Source: Salicibibacter cibarius
GTDB lineage: Bacteria > Bacillota > Bacilli > Bacillales > Marinococcaceae
Direction: 5' to 3'
NCBI RefSeq assembly: GCF_016495725.1
Contig: NZ_CP054705.1
Location: 806,001 to 870,000, forward strand
Length of the DNA: 64,000 nucleotides
Shown: in pieces, positions 8,905 through 16,791 of the stretch
Numbering within the stretch: position 1 is the first letter of the stretch
How the letters are laid out: the number at the start of each line of letters is the position of its first letter
Notes under the pieces: generated by a model
Seen by the model: the letters and a program-made list of their open reading frames with translations, nothing else
What the model was told of the DNA's origin: nothing
The model's database searches: none
Made by a program: the position numbers and the translations under genes

Positions 8905-9501
8905 ATGAAAAGCTATGAAATTAAAGTAAGGCCAATGAGAAGGTTTAAAAGAGATGTATCTCGTGAGGCAGCAGCTGTTTTCGTTGATGGTTATGAGAAA
9001 GACTTAGCCTTTCTCTCAAAAAATCGAGAAAAGTTAATTGAAGCGTTTCAGAAAATGATCTGCCCAGATGTTTTTTACTTTGCTACTTTAGATGATGAAA
9101 TTGTTGGAATTCTGGCTTGTTCCAATAACCAGAGTCGAGCATTAACTATTGATAAAACAATTTTGAGACATTCATTTGGTTACGTGAAAGGGAGTATAGC
9201 TTATCATTTTATGAAAGGTGAGTTTAATAAAAAATTGTCTTACCAAGATGACACAGGTTATATTGAATGTGTTGCCACCGCAGTTAAAGCGAGAGGTAAA
9301 GGTATTTCAACTGCTCTGATGCGTTACGTATTAGAGAATGAGGATTATCATCATTATATTCTGGAAGTTGTGGATACAAATGAGGTTGCTTATCGGTTAT
9401 ATAAAAAATTGGGTTTTAAAGCGTTCAAGCGTAAAAAGGAACGTTTTTCAAAGATGAAAGGCTTCAAGTATAGAATTTATATGGAGCTGTTTGTAGCCTA
9501 A
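8905..9501 (+). CDS. GNAT family acetyltransferase of the TetR regulon
   Basis: 198 residues with an ideal AAGGAGGAAG ribosome site. The acetyl-CoA loop ARGKGISTAL is near residues 130-139 and the C-terminal AYRLYKKLGF is typical. It carries an operator identical in kind to that of tetR, so it is probably induced with the export protein, perhaps modifying the same toxic compound. The substrate is unknown. Confidence 0.87.
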   Translation: MKSYEIKVRPMRRFKRDVSREAAAVFVDGYEKDLAFLSKNREKLIEAFQKMICPDVFYFATLDDEIVGILACSNNQSRALTIDKTILRHSFGYVKGSIAYHFMKGEFNKKLSYQDDTGYIECVATAVKARGKGISTALMRYVLENEDYHHYILEVVDTNEVAYRLYKKLGFKAFKRKKERFSKMKGFKYRIYMELFVA

Positions 9502-9552
9502 GAAGTAGGGGTTAAAATAAACCGTTTATCAAAAAAAGTTGCTCCGCTTGAT

Positions 9553-9576
9553 CCCTTTGGATATGATGACTCCAAA
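9553..9576. repeat. Second copy of the 24-nt motif found after glmS
   Basis: CCCTTTGG ATATGATGAC TCCAAA matches 4188-4211 at 23 of 24 positions. The copy here has lost the right-hand GGGG, so its stem is shorter. Both copies follow a gene end. Confidence 0.6.
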
Positions 9577-9582
9577 TACTAT

Positions 9583-9617
9583 ACCGCAATCAGTCCAGAT
9601 TGCGGTGTAATTCTTCT
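9583..9617 (+). terminator. Terminator after the GNAT gene
   Basis: ACCGCAATC and GATTGCGGT form a perfect 9-bp stem with a 6-nt loop, followed by GTAATTCTTCTT. Confidence 0.65.
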
Positions 9618-9619
9618 TG

Positions 9620-9653
9620 ATGCCATCAAATCGTTTAGCGCGACTGATGGCAT
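9620..9653. terminator. Hairpin after the small minus-strand frame
   Basis: ATGCCATCA and TGATGGCAT form a 9-bp stem with a 16-nt loop. It lies just downstream of the small gene 9659-9805 on the minus strand. There is no T run on that strand, so terminator function is only possible. Confidence 0.4.
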
Positions 9654-9658
9654 AGCTC

Positions 9659-9805
9659 TTATAAATAAAGATCTCTTATGATTCGGGATTTTTCCCGATC
9701 AAGATAATGATCGATTTGCTGATTTCGATATGCTTTATTGATGTCATATTGTGAAATGATGCGACACTTCACAATAATGGTGAACCAAAACAAATGAATG
9801 CGCAT
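9659..9805 (-). CDS. Possible small basic protein, 48 residues
   Basis: The frame starts at ATG 9805 and begins MRIHLFWFTIIVKCRI, ending REKSRIIRDLYL. It has a short hydrophobic N-terminus and a charged, probably helical C-terminal half (KAYRNQQIDHYLDREKS). A GGGCGG sequence lies close to the start, and a hairpin follows the stop. I do not recognise a family. The open frame and coherent composition make a real gene plausible but not certain; a decayed gene remnant is the alternative. Confidence 0.35.
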   Translation of the reverse strand: MRIHLFWFTIIVKCRIISQYDINKAYRNQQIDHYLDREKSRIIRDLYL

Positions 9806-9890
9806 AACCGCCCGGATCCCTTTCTTTGCACCGATACTCGATTAATGATCAAACTTTATGTCAAAGCTCCCCCTTGATTATTTTTAATAT

Positions 9891-10334
9891 TTATCGAATG
9901 GCTCCGAGATGATATGCTGAATGAACCAAAGATGATAACACTTCATTGACAAGTTGTTCATTCCATTCAATTGCGTCAATCGATTCCAAAAATGTTGAGT
10001 ATTCATTTCTTAATCCTTCCTGCATTTGGTTCCATTGCTGTTCATTTATAGAATGAATATCCCAACTTTTTCCCCAATCCATTTCCGGTTGTTTCCCTTT
10101 TTTTAAGATTTCATTGGTTCCCCACATGTGATAGCAGACGTGATCAGTATGTGCAGCCAATGTTGTTCCATAAACGGACATTGTGGCTTGGTCGCAAGAC
10201 AGTCCTTCTATGACACCGAAAATTCCGGAATTCGGTTCAGGATCTGTGAACCAACTTCCTTTTACTGGGACTGGAGGTCCTTCGAATGTTTCCTTAACCA
10301 TCGTTTTAACCGAGTTTCTTAATGCTTCACTCAT
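9891..10334 (-). CDS. DinB-like four-helix protein
   Basis: 147 residues with a good GGAGGG ribosome site. The likely metal-binding histidines are in AAHTDHVCYHMW (about 57-70) and the C-terminal HSAYHLGAIR, the usual end of DinB/YfiT-type proteins. Members are cytoplasmic metal-dependent proteins, some acting as thiol-dependent S-transferases; the reaction here is unknown. It lies 85 bp downstream of a broken GNAT gene in the same direction. Confidence 0.75.
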   Translation of the reverse strand: MSEALRNSVKTMVKETFEGPPVPVKGSWFTDPEPNSGIFGVIEGLSCDQATMSVYGTTLAAHTDHVCYHMWGTNEILKKGKQPEMDWGKSWDIHSINEQQWNQMQEGLRNEYSTFLESIDAIEWNEQLVNEVLSSLVHSAYHLGAIR

Positions 10335-10419
10335 TTTTATCCCTCCAATAAATGTTTGTTAGGCATACACCCAACTGCCAACCGGATTCAGGTTACTTTG
10401 AAAAACTCTCTTCAATAAT

Positions 10420-10982
10420 TTAGGTGATTTCATATCTCATGATGGGCCGTTTCGGATGGCGGCGATGAACTTCAATAAAATTAAATGTTTGATATAAATC
10501 GGTTGAACCCATGTAAATGGCTGCATCAGAAGTTCTGCCAGCAAAGTCTTTAGGAAAAGCTTCCAATGTTTTGGCTCCCTGTGTCTTTACTAACTCAATG
10601 GCATCCCCCAGCAATTGTCTGCAATCCCTTTATTTCGGAAATCTTTGTGTACGTAAAAACAAAGAATGGACCACACCGGTTTATGATCGATCGGTTTAAA
10701 AACATGAGAATGATTGATTCTTTCACTGAATTCCTTACGTGGTGCAATTGAACACCAACCAACTGGCTGATCCTCTGCATATGCCAATAATCCGGGTTCC
10801 CGTCCTTCTTTAACAATGTCCTTAAAATCAGCGCGATTTACGGCGTTGCTTCTTTTTTTAAAATCTTTATTTCTTACTCGCAAGTACATGCACCAACACC
10901 CTTCACAGGCTCCATGTTTACCAAACAATCGCTCCACACCATGCCATCGCTCCGGTGTTAGTGGATGGATGTCAACTTTCAT
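10420..10982 (-). pseudogene. GNAT family acetyltransferase, frameshifted
   Basis: Two overlapping frames (10590-10982 and 10420-10614) make one GNAT-type protein of about 187 residues. The first carries the N-terminal half with CWCMYLRVRNK and the start of the acetyl-CoA loop (FRNKGIA). The second resumes at LLGDAIELVKTQGAK and carries the C-terminus with DLYQTFNFIEV. One indel around 10600-10615 breaks the loop. The CEGCWCM cysteine pattern resembles a GNAT subgroup often annotated as YoaP/YdfJ-like. It is either inactive or an assembly error. Confidence 0.8.
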
Positions 10983-11243
10983 TTTCAGACGCCCCTTTTA
11001 ATCAAAAAATCATGATTGAATTGCCTTAAGGGGACACATCCTTTCCGGAACCGATTTCAAAGATACCTTTGAAATCAGGACATTTTCCCAGCATGTATAT
11101 AACCTCCTATAATTTTTTTGATGGTTATATTGTAAAGTGGTTGATTCTAACTGTCAATAACTTTTATAATGGTTATAAGAAAAAAGTCAACGTTATATTG
11201 TCTGGACTGTTAAAATACGTACGGTAAGACAAGGAGAAGTTAC

Positions 11244-11871
11244 ATGTCTGATATAAATAAAGATGTACACAAGCATGATTTACTTGGCGGACGTTTGTGT
11301 TTGGATTTTGCTAATACAGTCAGTTGGCATGATAGCCGTGAGAAATCACAGGAGTTGCTGACGAGTTACGAAAGATTAGTTAACTGGAGTTTGCATGCCA
11401 ATATTCTTGAAAAAAACCAATCGCTTTCACTACTAAAAAAAGCAGAAAATCGACCTTCGGAGGCAAAAGCAGTTCTGCAACAAGCGATTGAGCTGCGAGA
11501 ATCGATCTTCCATATTTTTAGTCGAGTATTAAGCAATGAAACACCAGACTCTAAAGATCTTTCTATTTTGAATGAAGCTTTAGGCAATGCTTACACGATG
11601 ATGTGCGTAGTGCCGGTGAAAAAATTTTTCATTGGAGTTTTTGAATGGTGAAGAAACATTAGACGGAATGCTTCCCCCGATTGTTCAATCCGCTATAGAT
11701 ATTCTTATTTCTGAAAAAGAACTAAGCAGAGTGAAAAAGTGTGAAGGTGATCCGTGTGGTTGGTTGTTTCTGGATACAAGCCGCAATCGCAGCAGACGTT
11801 GGTGTTCGATGGCAGACTGTGGGAATCGTGCAAAAGCAAATCGATTTTATCATAATAAAAACAGCTCCTAA
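11244..11871 (+). pseudogene. ABATE/CGNR zinc-finger protein, frameshifted
   Basis: The first frame (11244-11651) starts with a good AAGGAG site and carries the ABATE domain (GGRLCLDFANTV near residues 14-25). The second (from about 11625 to 11871) carries the zf-CGNR domain: C-EGDPC, then RRWCSMADCGNR, with all four cysteines present. Restoring one base in the AAAAAATTTTT run near 11619-11629 joins the two as KNFSLEFLNGEE. Family members are presumed stress-related transcription regulators of about 190-210 residues. Decay, programmed slippage or assembly error are all possible. Confidence 0.8.
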
Positions 11872-11890
11872 CACGGAGCTATCTTGCTTA
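11863..11890 (+). terminator. Terminator at the end of the CGNR gene
   Basis: AGCTCC and GGAGCT form a 6-bp stem with a TAACAC loop, followed by ATCTTGCTT. Confidence 0.5.
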
Positions 11891-11973
11891 TAATGGACAC
11901 AATGCCAATATCCTTTTCAAACATGAGCGCCGTAAAAAAATACTTGTGGACCTACGAATAATCCAGGCCGTTT

Positions 11974-11994
11974 AATTGATAATCGTTATCAATT
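11974..11994. promoter_or_regulatory. Fur box
   Basis: AATTGATAA TCG TTATCAATT is a perfect palindrome with 9-bp arms that fits the Fur consensus (GATAATnATTATC core). It lies about 50 bp before the flavoprotein gene at 12046 and would make it iron-repressed. Confidence 0.85.
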
Positions 11995-12045
11995 ATTGTA
12001 TATTAGATAGTAACGATACAAACAATTGGGTAAGGAGAATATAAA

Positions 12046-12753
12046 ATGCAAATATACTGGACTAAAATAAATGAGATTATTGAAGAAACGCCTGAGATTA
12101 AAACATACATGCTTGACTGTCCGGAAGGCTTTACATGGGAAGAAGGTTCCCACACACACTTCGCATTGGAAGGTTTTAATGCTGGAGATAAACCAAACCG
12201 CAGCCTGATTCGCCACATGTCAATCTCCACTTTGCCGCATGAAAGTTCAATCGGTATCACAACACGCATCAGGGAGCAGTGCTCTGAGTTTAAATCGATT
12301 TTAAGAAATCTTGAAGTCGGCCAAGAAGTTGCCATATTTAAAACGCATTCGAATGTACCGCTTAAAAGAGAAGACAAAAATGTTTATCTGCTCTCATCAG
12401 GTGTCGGACTGGCAACTTTCAGACCGCTTGTACTTGATTATTTCGAACGTGTGGACAACGTTAATCAAATTCATTCCCTGAACATCGATTCATCAAAAGA
12501 TTTCTTGTTCACTAATATTTTTGAATCCGCCCCTGACAGGGCGTTCACATCACAGTTCGTCGATAACCGTAAAGATTACTATGAAGAAGTGAAAAAACTT
12601 GCTGCAGACAAGGAAGGACTTTTCTATGTTGTCGGCAGTGACGAATTCCTCGTCCAGAACATTGAAGTGCTGCATGAGCAGGGCATTGATCCTGAACAGA
12701 TTATGCTCGACAAGCATGAACAGGAACTGCCCGAGTTTCTAAATACGAAATAG
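12046..12753 (+). CDS. Iron-regulated ferredoxin-reductase-type flavoprotein
   Basis: 235 residues with an AAGGAG site. The fold is that of a ferredoxin-NADP+ reductase: an N-terminal FAD barrel with RHMSISTLP (about 62-70, the R-x-x-S/T motif that binds FAD), then a nucleotide domain with SSGVGLATFRP (about 122-132). No iron-sulfur cysteines are present. The Fur box upstream suggests a role in iron uptake, such as reducing ferric chelates inside the cell. The codon pattern (many CTT, GAA, AAA) and the isolated position hint at transfer, perhaps from Staphylococcus-like bacteria; that is inference. Confidence 0.8.
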   Translation: MQIYWTKINEIIEETPEIKTYMLDCPEGFTWEEGSHTHFALEGFNAGDKPNRSLIRHMSISTLPHESSIGITTRIREQCSEFKSILRNLEVGQEVAIFKTHSNVPLKREDKNVYLLSSGVGLATFRPLVLDYFERVDNVNQIHSLNIDSSKDFLFTNIFESAPDRAFTSQFVDNRKDYYEEVKKLAADKEGLFYVVGSDEFLVQNIEVLHEQGIDPEQIMLDKHEQELPEFLNTK

Positions 12754-13079
12754 ATGTTCCATTGACGGGCAGAAAGTGATCAAACATTATTATAAAATTG
12801 TAACGTGCCATGAGCTATGCTAAAGGTAACTTTTGGCACGTTTTTCTATGCCATTTTCGGAAGTGTAAAATGTCTTTTCCCCGATCGTATTTTTTATTAC
12901 CGTTCGGTTTATGCATATTTGCTATTCCGGACGTATGCTTATTCATGATAAAGTTCATCCATTCAGTTCAAAATCCCCTCCTTTTACACATTATTCCCCT
13001 CCATTCGTGTTGATTTCAATGATATTCATGATGATTTTCTTTATAATAAGGGTGATGTCAAAAAAAGGGAGATGCATTC
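12754..13079. other. Intergenic region with terminator and promoter elements
   Basis: After the terminator at 12802-12846 there is about 230 bp of AT-rich DNA. A TATAAT at 13042-13047 is a likely -10 box for the downstream gene, but no good -35 box is seen. An isolated ACCGTTCGG (12899-12907) fits a LytTR-type half-site but has no partner. No convincing gene is present. Confidence 0.5.
12802..12846 (+). terminator. Terminator of the flavoprotein gene
   Basis: AACGTGCCA and TGGCACGTT form a perfect 9-bp stem with a 23-nt loop, followed by TTTC within the T-rich GTTTTTC. Confidence 0.8.
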
Positions 13080-14096
13080 ATGACGTTAACTTTTAATCAG
13101 TTCAATAAGATTTCAGGAAACAAAACGTTATTGCCAACCATTGAATTGACCATTGAAGATAAAGAGATTATAGCCATCCAATCTGAAACAGAATATATGA
13201 GAACATTTTTCGAACTTTTGGAAGATCAAAGCATGTACACGTCCAAAAGGGTACATATGGACAAACAGGCACTTACAGGACCTGATCAAGTGTTTATTTA
13301 TCGTCATGAGATGGGATTGTATAAACGACTGAATCCCGAACAGATGCTTAATTTTTGGTCTAAATTGCATCAATCGAAAATCGATTCGGACAGATTATTG
13401 GACATCAGTGAATTAAGCTACGCTCGATCAACTGTTAATAAACGATTGACGTTTTCTGAAATGAGGCGATTACATTTTGCCCGAAGTTTAATTCAAAAAA
13501 CGTCCGTTCATGTGTTTGAGGATCCAACCGACAAAATCGATCTTCAATCCAAGCAAGTGTTTAATCTTATTTTGGAGGAAATTATTGAAAGCGGCGGGAT
13601 CGTGATTATTCTAACATCTTCGCTGGAAGAAGGCATTCGAATGGGAACAAGCGTATATCGAATCACTGACCGGGGTATTCAAGAGGTAGAGACAGACGAT
13701 GAAGACGCGGGAAATGATGAACCGAAAGATGAAAATACAAAAGAAACGACCCATCAAATAAAGTTTGAGAAAATATCAGCGAAATATGAAGACAAGTACA
13801 TTCTTTTTGATCCTTTGGAAATTGATTATGTGGAAACTCGGGAACGGCATACAATCTTGCACGTTAACGAAGAGGAGTTTATTTCCACTATGTCCTTGAA
13901 AGAACTTGAGGATAAACTTTTGCCTTATGGTTTTTATCGTTGTCACCGCTCTTATCTGATTAACTTGCAAAGAGTCAGAGAAGTGATTGTGTGGAGTAAG
14001 AATAGTTATAGCTTGATTTTGGATAATCATTCAAAGAAAACCGTTCCATTGTCAAAGAGTAAATATGCGGGGCTCAGAGATTTATTAAATTGGTAA
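13080..14096 (+). CDS. Degenerate ABC-ATPase domain fused to LytTR DNA-binding domain
   Basis: 338 residues with a GGGAG ribosome site. Residues 1-195 have the shape of an ABC ATPase but with lost catalytic residues. The Walker A position reads AIQSETEYMRTF (32-43) with no GxGK. The signature position reads LTFSEMRRLHFARSL (123-137). Walker B reads VHVFEDPTDKID (143-154) with Asp/Glu order swapped, and the switch His is replaced by Ser (LTSSLEEG, 178-185). After an acidic linker (about 200-225), residues 240-338 form a LytTR DNA-binding domain (YVETRERHTILH, GFYRCHRSYLINL). It should bind DNA and perhaps sense the adjacent exporter; ATP hydrolysis is unlikely. It overlaps the region just before the permease gene. 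Confidence 0.85.
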   Translation: MTLTFNQFNKISGNKTLLPTIELTIEDKEIIAIQSETEYMRTFFELLEDQSMYTSKRVHMDKQALTGPDQVFIYRHEMGLYKRLNPEQMLNFWSKLHQSKIDSDRLLDISELSYARSTVNKRLTFSEMRRLHFARSLIQKTSVHVFEDPTDKIDLQSKQVFNLILEEIIESGGIVIILTSSLEEGIRMGTSVYRITDRGIQEVETDDEDAGNDEPKDENTKETTHQIKFEKISAKYEDKYILFDPLEIDYVETRERHTILHVNEEEFISTMSLKELEDKLLPYGFYRCHRSYLINLQRVREVIVWSKNSYSLILDNHSKKTVPLSKSKYAGLRDLLNW

Positions 14097-14119
14097 ATGA
14101 AAGAGGAGAGGCGGCTTAC

Positions 14120-14818
14120 ATGGATCGAAGCCAATCACTACGTACAATTATATATAAAGACATGTTGGATTTACGGTGGAATGGTCAAGTGATTGTATTA
14201 TTGTTCTGTCAAGTTTTGATACACTTCGGCCTTTATAATTTAGATGTGCAAAACGTGCTCCCCTCTTTTTTTGCCGGTTTTATTGCAACGTTACTTACGA
14301 TGTATGTACAGGGCAATTTGATTGTCGAAGAATCTGAACAGGGAACATTAAAATTGCTCTATCAAATGAAGGTTCATCCCATTGACATTTTTATTGCTAA
14401 ATCCGTCTTAACGTTTACGTTATCAACCATTGTGTTTGTCGTTAGTGCTATTGTATATGGCTACACGCCGATCAGCATATTTGCAGGCCTTCTTTTTATT
14501 TCTCCATTACTTCTGATGTTCCTGTGTCTGGGTACAATCCTTGGCACCATGTCCAAAAATACCATAGACGTAAGTTTGTATGGATGGCCGGTGATTTTAA
14601 TATACTTTTTGCTTGAAGGAATCGTGAGTTATAACACCGACAGTAACCCAGGAATTTTATTGGCATTGCCCAATTATCATATGTTTCATGGGTTGCAATT
14701 GATTGAACAGCAGGAGGTTGCATCCGCATTTGCACAACATATGTATGTACCCATCGGTTGGGCGTTATTAATCGTTATGCTTACCGTTAGAATGATCCGG
14801 AGATTATTCAAACATTAA
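14120..14818 (+). CDS. ABC-2 type permease
   Basis: 232 residues from the ATG at 14120, which has GAGGAGAGG in front; a longer frame from 14090 would overlap the previous gene. Six membrane segments are visible, with a cytoplasmic EESEQGTLKLLYQMKVHP loop after the second, as in CcmB/ABC-2 permeases. Its neighbours are the ABC-LytTR fusion upstream and a true ATPase with a second permease downstream. The transported compound is unknown; peptide or lipid-like toxins are common for this type. Confidence 0.8.
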   Translation: MDRSQSLRTIIYKDMLDLRWNGQVIVLLFCQVLIHFGLYNLDVQNVLPSFFAGFIATLLTMYVQGNLIVEESEQGTLKLLYQMKVHPIDIFIAKSVLTFTLSTIVFVVSAIVYGYTPISIFAGLLFISPLLLMFLCLGTILGTMSKNTIDVSLYGWPVILIYFLLEGIVSYNTDSNPGILLALPNYHMFHGLQLIEQQEVASAFAQHMYVPIGWALLIVMLTVRMIRRLFKH

Positions 14819-14927
14819 ACGTACCCATTTACCATGAATCCACCTCCTTTCGTGCATGATTGAAGGCATTGTTCCTTACTCCTCGGTAAAGTAGAGGAGA
14901 ATCATCAAAACGATAGGAGGTTTATTA

Positions 14928-15785
14928 ATGTCAGCGATTTTGGAAGTAGAAGCGTTGAACAAACAATACTCAGGCTCTTCATTTGCTTTAAAGGATGTTT
15001 CCTTTGCCATTCCTTATGGTTCCATTGTCGGGTTCATCGGGGAAAATGGGGCAGGGAAATCAACGACGATGGGGTCCATTTTAGGAACCCTTCAAAAGGA
15101 CAGTGGTTCGATTCAAATTTTTGATGAAGAAATGGACCCGGATAAGACAAACATTAAAGAAAGTATCGGTGTTGTCTTCGATGATATACACCTGCCCGGA
15201 GGTATAACCGTCGATAAGTTGGGCCAAGTGTTTAACAACATTTATCAACAATGGAATCAAAAGACGTTTGATTATTACATTGACTTTTTTTCCTTGCCGA
15301 AAAAAAAGAAAATAAGTGGTTTCTCTCGTGGGATGTCAATGAAACTTTCAGTTGCTGTTGCCCTATCCCATGACGCGAAATTGTTAATTTTGGATGAAGC
15401 GACCGCGGGTTTGGATCCAACGGGAAGAGATGAATTGTTGGACGTCTTAAAGACGTTTGTTATAGGCGAAGAGCGCAGCATTTTATTATCGTCGCATATT
15501 ACGAGTGACATTGAAAAAATAGCGGATAGCCTGATTTTTATTAAAAATGGAGAGCTTCTGTTAAAGGTCGAAAAGGAAACATTGTTGAACCAATACGCCA
15601 TTTTGCAATGCAAGCAATACGAATTTGAGCATATCGAGAAAAATTTGATCATCACGTACAAAAGAAGCGGAGATGAGATGGAAGTCCTCGTATCCGATCG
15701 TGAACAAGTACCCGCCTCGATCAAGACAAAAGCCTTTTCCATCGATGATATTACGCTCTTGTTAATGCGAGGTGAAGAAGTTTGA
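14928..15785 (+). CDS. ABC transporter ATPase of a small ABC-2 exporter
   Basis: 285 residues, ribosome site AGGAGG. Walker A GENGAGKST (about 38-46), signature FSRGMSMKLSVAVAL (about 131-145), Walker B LLILDEATAGLDP (about 151-163) and switch SSH (about 187) are all intact. It resembles the ATPases of BcrA-, YtrB- and Pmt-type exporters. It overlaps the next permease gene by 4 bp, which implies translational coupling. Confidence 0.92.
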   Translation: MSAILEVEALNKQYSGSSFALKDVSFAIPYGSIVGFIGENGAGKSTTMGSILGTLQKDSGSIQIFDEEMDPDKTNIKESIGVVFDDIHLPGGITVDKLGQVFNNIYQQWNQKTFDYYIDFFSLPKKKKISGFSRGMSMKLSVAVALSHDAKLLILDEATAGLDPTGRDELLDVLKTFVIGEERSILLSSHITSDIEKIADSLIFIKNGELLLKVEKETLLNQYAILQCKQYEFEHIEKNLIITYKRSGDEMEVLVSDREQVPASIKTKAFSIDDITLLLMRGEEV

Positions 15786-16429
15786 AAGGTCTACTCTTAA
15801 ATCAATACTATTCGGTTTCCACAAGCTTTCGAAATTACGTGTTGTTAGGTGTCGCCATTGCGGCGATTCTTATCTTTTCTCAAAATGAATTTATGCAGAG
15901 CTTCGCGGAGGTATTGATCACTATATTTATCGTTACGCCTGCCCTTGAAGTTTTAAAGCATGAGTCAAAGTCCGGATGGAATAAATTTGTGCTTACGTTA
16001 CCGATAAAAAGGGCCCATGTTGTACAAAGCCACTTTCTCTTTTTTTTCATGGCAATGCTCAGTGGCTTATTGGTTACAACCACTATGTTTGTTTTAGCTG
16101 ACCTCGTGTTGGGAGACGTCTTTACCCCTCTAACGATGTTATCGATCCTGAACGGCGGTGGTATTGCCCTTCTTTTGGGGATCGTGGCGTACCCGCTGAC
16201 ATACCGTTGGGGAGCAGAAAAAGCGGATACAGTGCTCATGTTGGGCGTCTTTGTGGCCGTTGGGCTGTTTTTGCTAAGCAATTGGTTGTATATAGAGTTT
16301 ATAGAAGAAGCTTTTCAAGGGATCAATCATACGTTGGTGTTTACAGCCGGTTTTTTTGTGATCACCCTCGTGCTTTATATTGTTTCTTATGGGATCGCAC
16401 TCCAAGTGTATAAAAGGAAAGAATTTTAA
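15782..16429 (+). CDS. ABC-2 type permease, partner of the 14928 ATPase
   Basis: 215 residues, starting at a TTG that overlaps the ATPase stop, with GAGGTGAAG in front. Six membrane segments; a loop LEVLKHESKSGWNKFVLTLPIKRAHVV after the second segment is the coupling-helix region typical of ABC2_membrane_2/PmtB-like permeases. It forms one operon with the ATPase and the small membrane protein that follows. Confidence 0.85.
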   Translation: MKGLLLNQYYSVSTSFRNYVLLGVAIAAILIFSQNEFMQSFAEVLITIFIVTPALEVLKHESKSGWNKFVLTLPIKRAHVVQSHFLFFFMAMLSGLLVTTTMFVLADLVLGDVFTPLTMLSILNGGGIALLLGIVAYPLTYRWGAEKADTVLMLGVFVAVGLFLLSNWLYIEFIEEAFQGINHTLVFTAGFFVITLVLYIVSYGIALQVYKRKEF

Positions 16430-16451
16430 TTGATGTATGAAGGGGATCAAA

Positions 16452-16640
16452 ATGAGATATTTTTTCGCGATAATGATGATTGTTTTATCGATCATTCCGG
16501 CTCTTTTTATTTATAATGGCATGCAAGAAAACTTCGACACTTGGCCTGAGCTCAATTTACCTGATTTCTTTGCGTATGCAAGTTTCATTTGTATCGGGTT
16601 AATCATCTTGATTGCAATGTTCATGAAAAAACGTGAGTAA
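16452..16640 (+). CDS. Small two-span membrane protein in the exporter operon
   Basis: 62 residues from the ATG at 16452, chosen because AAGGGG precedes it by 6 nt. Two membrane helices (about 3-20 and 38-57) are joined by an acidic loop with QENFDTWPELNLPD. It lies 22 bp after the permease gene. It may be an accessory subunit or an immunity-like protein; no family is recognised. Confidence 0.6.
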   Translation: MRYFFAIMMIVLSIIPALFIYNGMQENFDTWPELNLPDFFAYASFICIGLIILIAMFMKKRE

Positions 16641-16747
16641 TTTTTAGGAAAATGGAAGCTTTTATACAATGGAAGCAAGGATGTAAACGAAAATAAATTT
16701 TTGATACCTGTTTTGATCGATTTTTGTTGGCATAAGGTGGATACCTG

Positions 16748-16791
16748 AAGAAGGCTGACCTCATTAATGTCAGCCTTCTTGCTTGTTTTTC
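16748..16791 (+). terminator. Terminator of the ABC exporter operon
   Basis: AAGAAGGCTGAC and GTCAGCCTTCTT form a perfect 12-bp stem with a 9-nt loop, followed by GCTTGTTTTT on the plus strand. It overlaps the last codons of the convergent DUF3231 gene and may serve both directions. Confidence 0.8.

Noticed and set aside
11610-11640. Programmed frameshift in the ABATE/CGNR gene
   Set aside because: The AAAAAATTTTT run could slip, but no stimulatory structure is seen and several other genes show similar single-base lesions, so decay or error is the simpler reading.
12899-12907. LytTR binding site before the ABC-LytTR gene
   Set aside because: ACCGTTCGG fits one half-site pattern, but there is no second copy at the expected 21-22 bp distance and it lies about 140 bp from the likely -10 box.
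12810-13013. 67-residue frame after the flavoprotein gene
   Set aside because: It starts inside the terminator stem and has no ribosome site.
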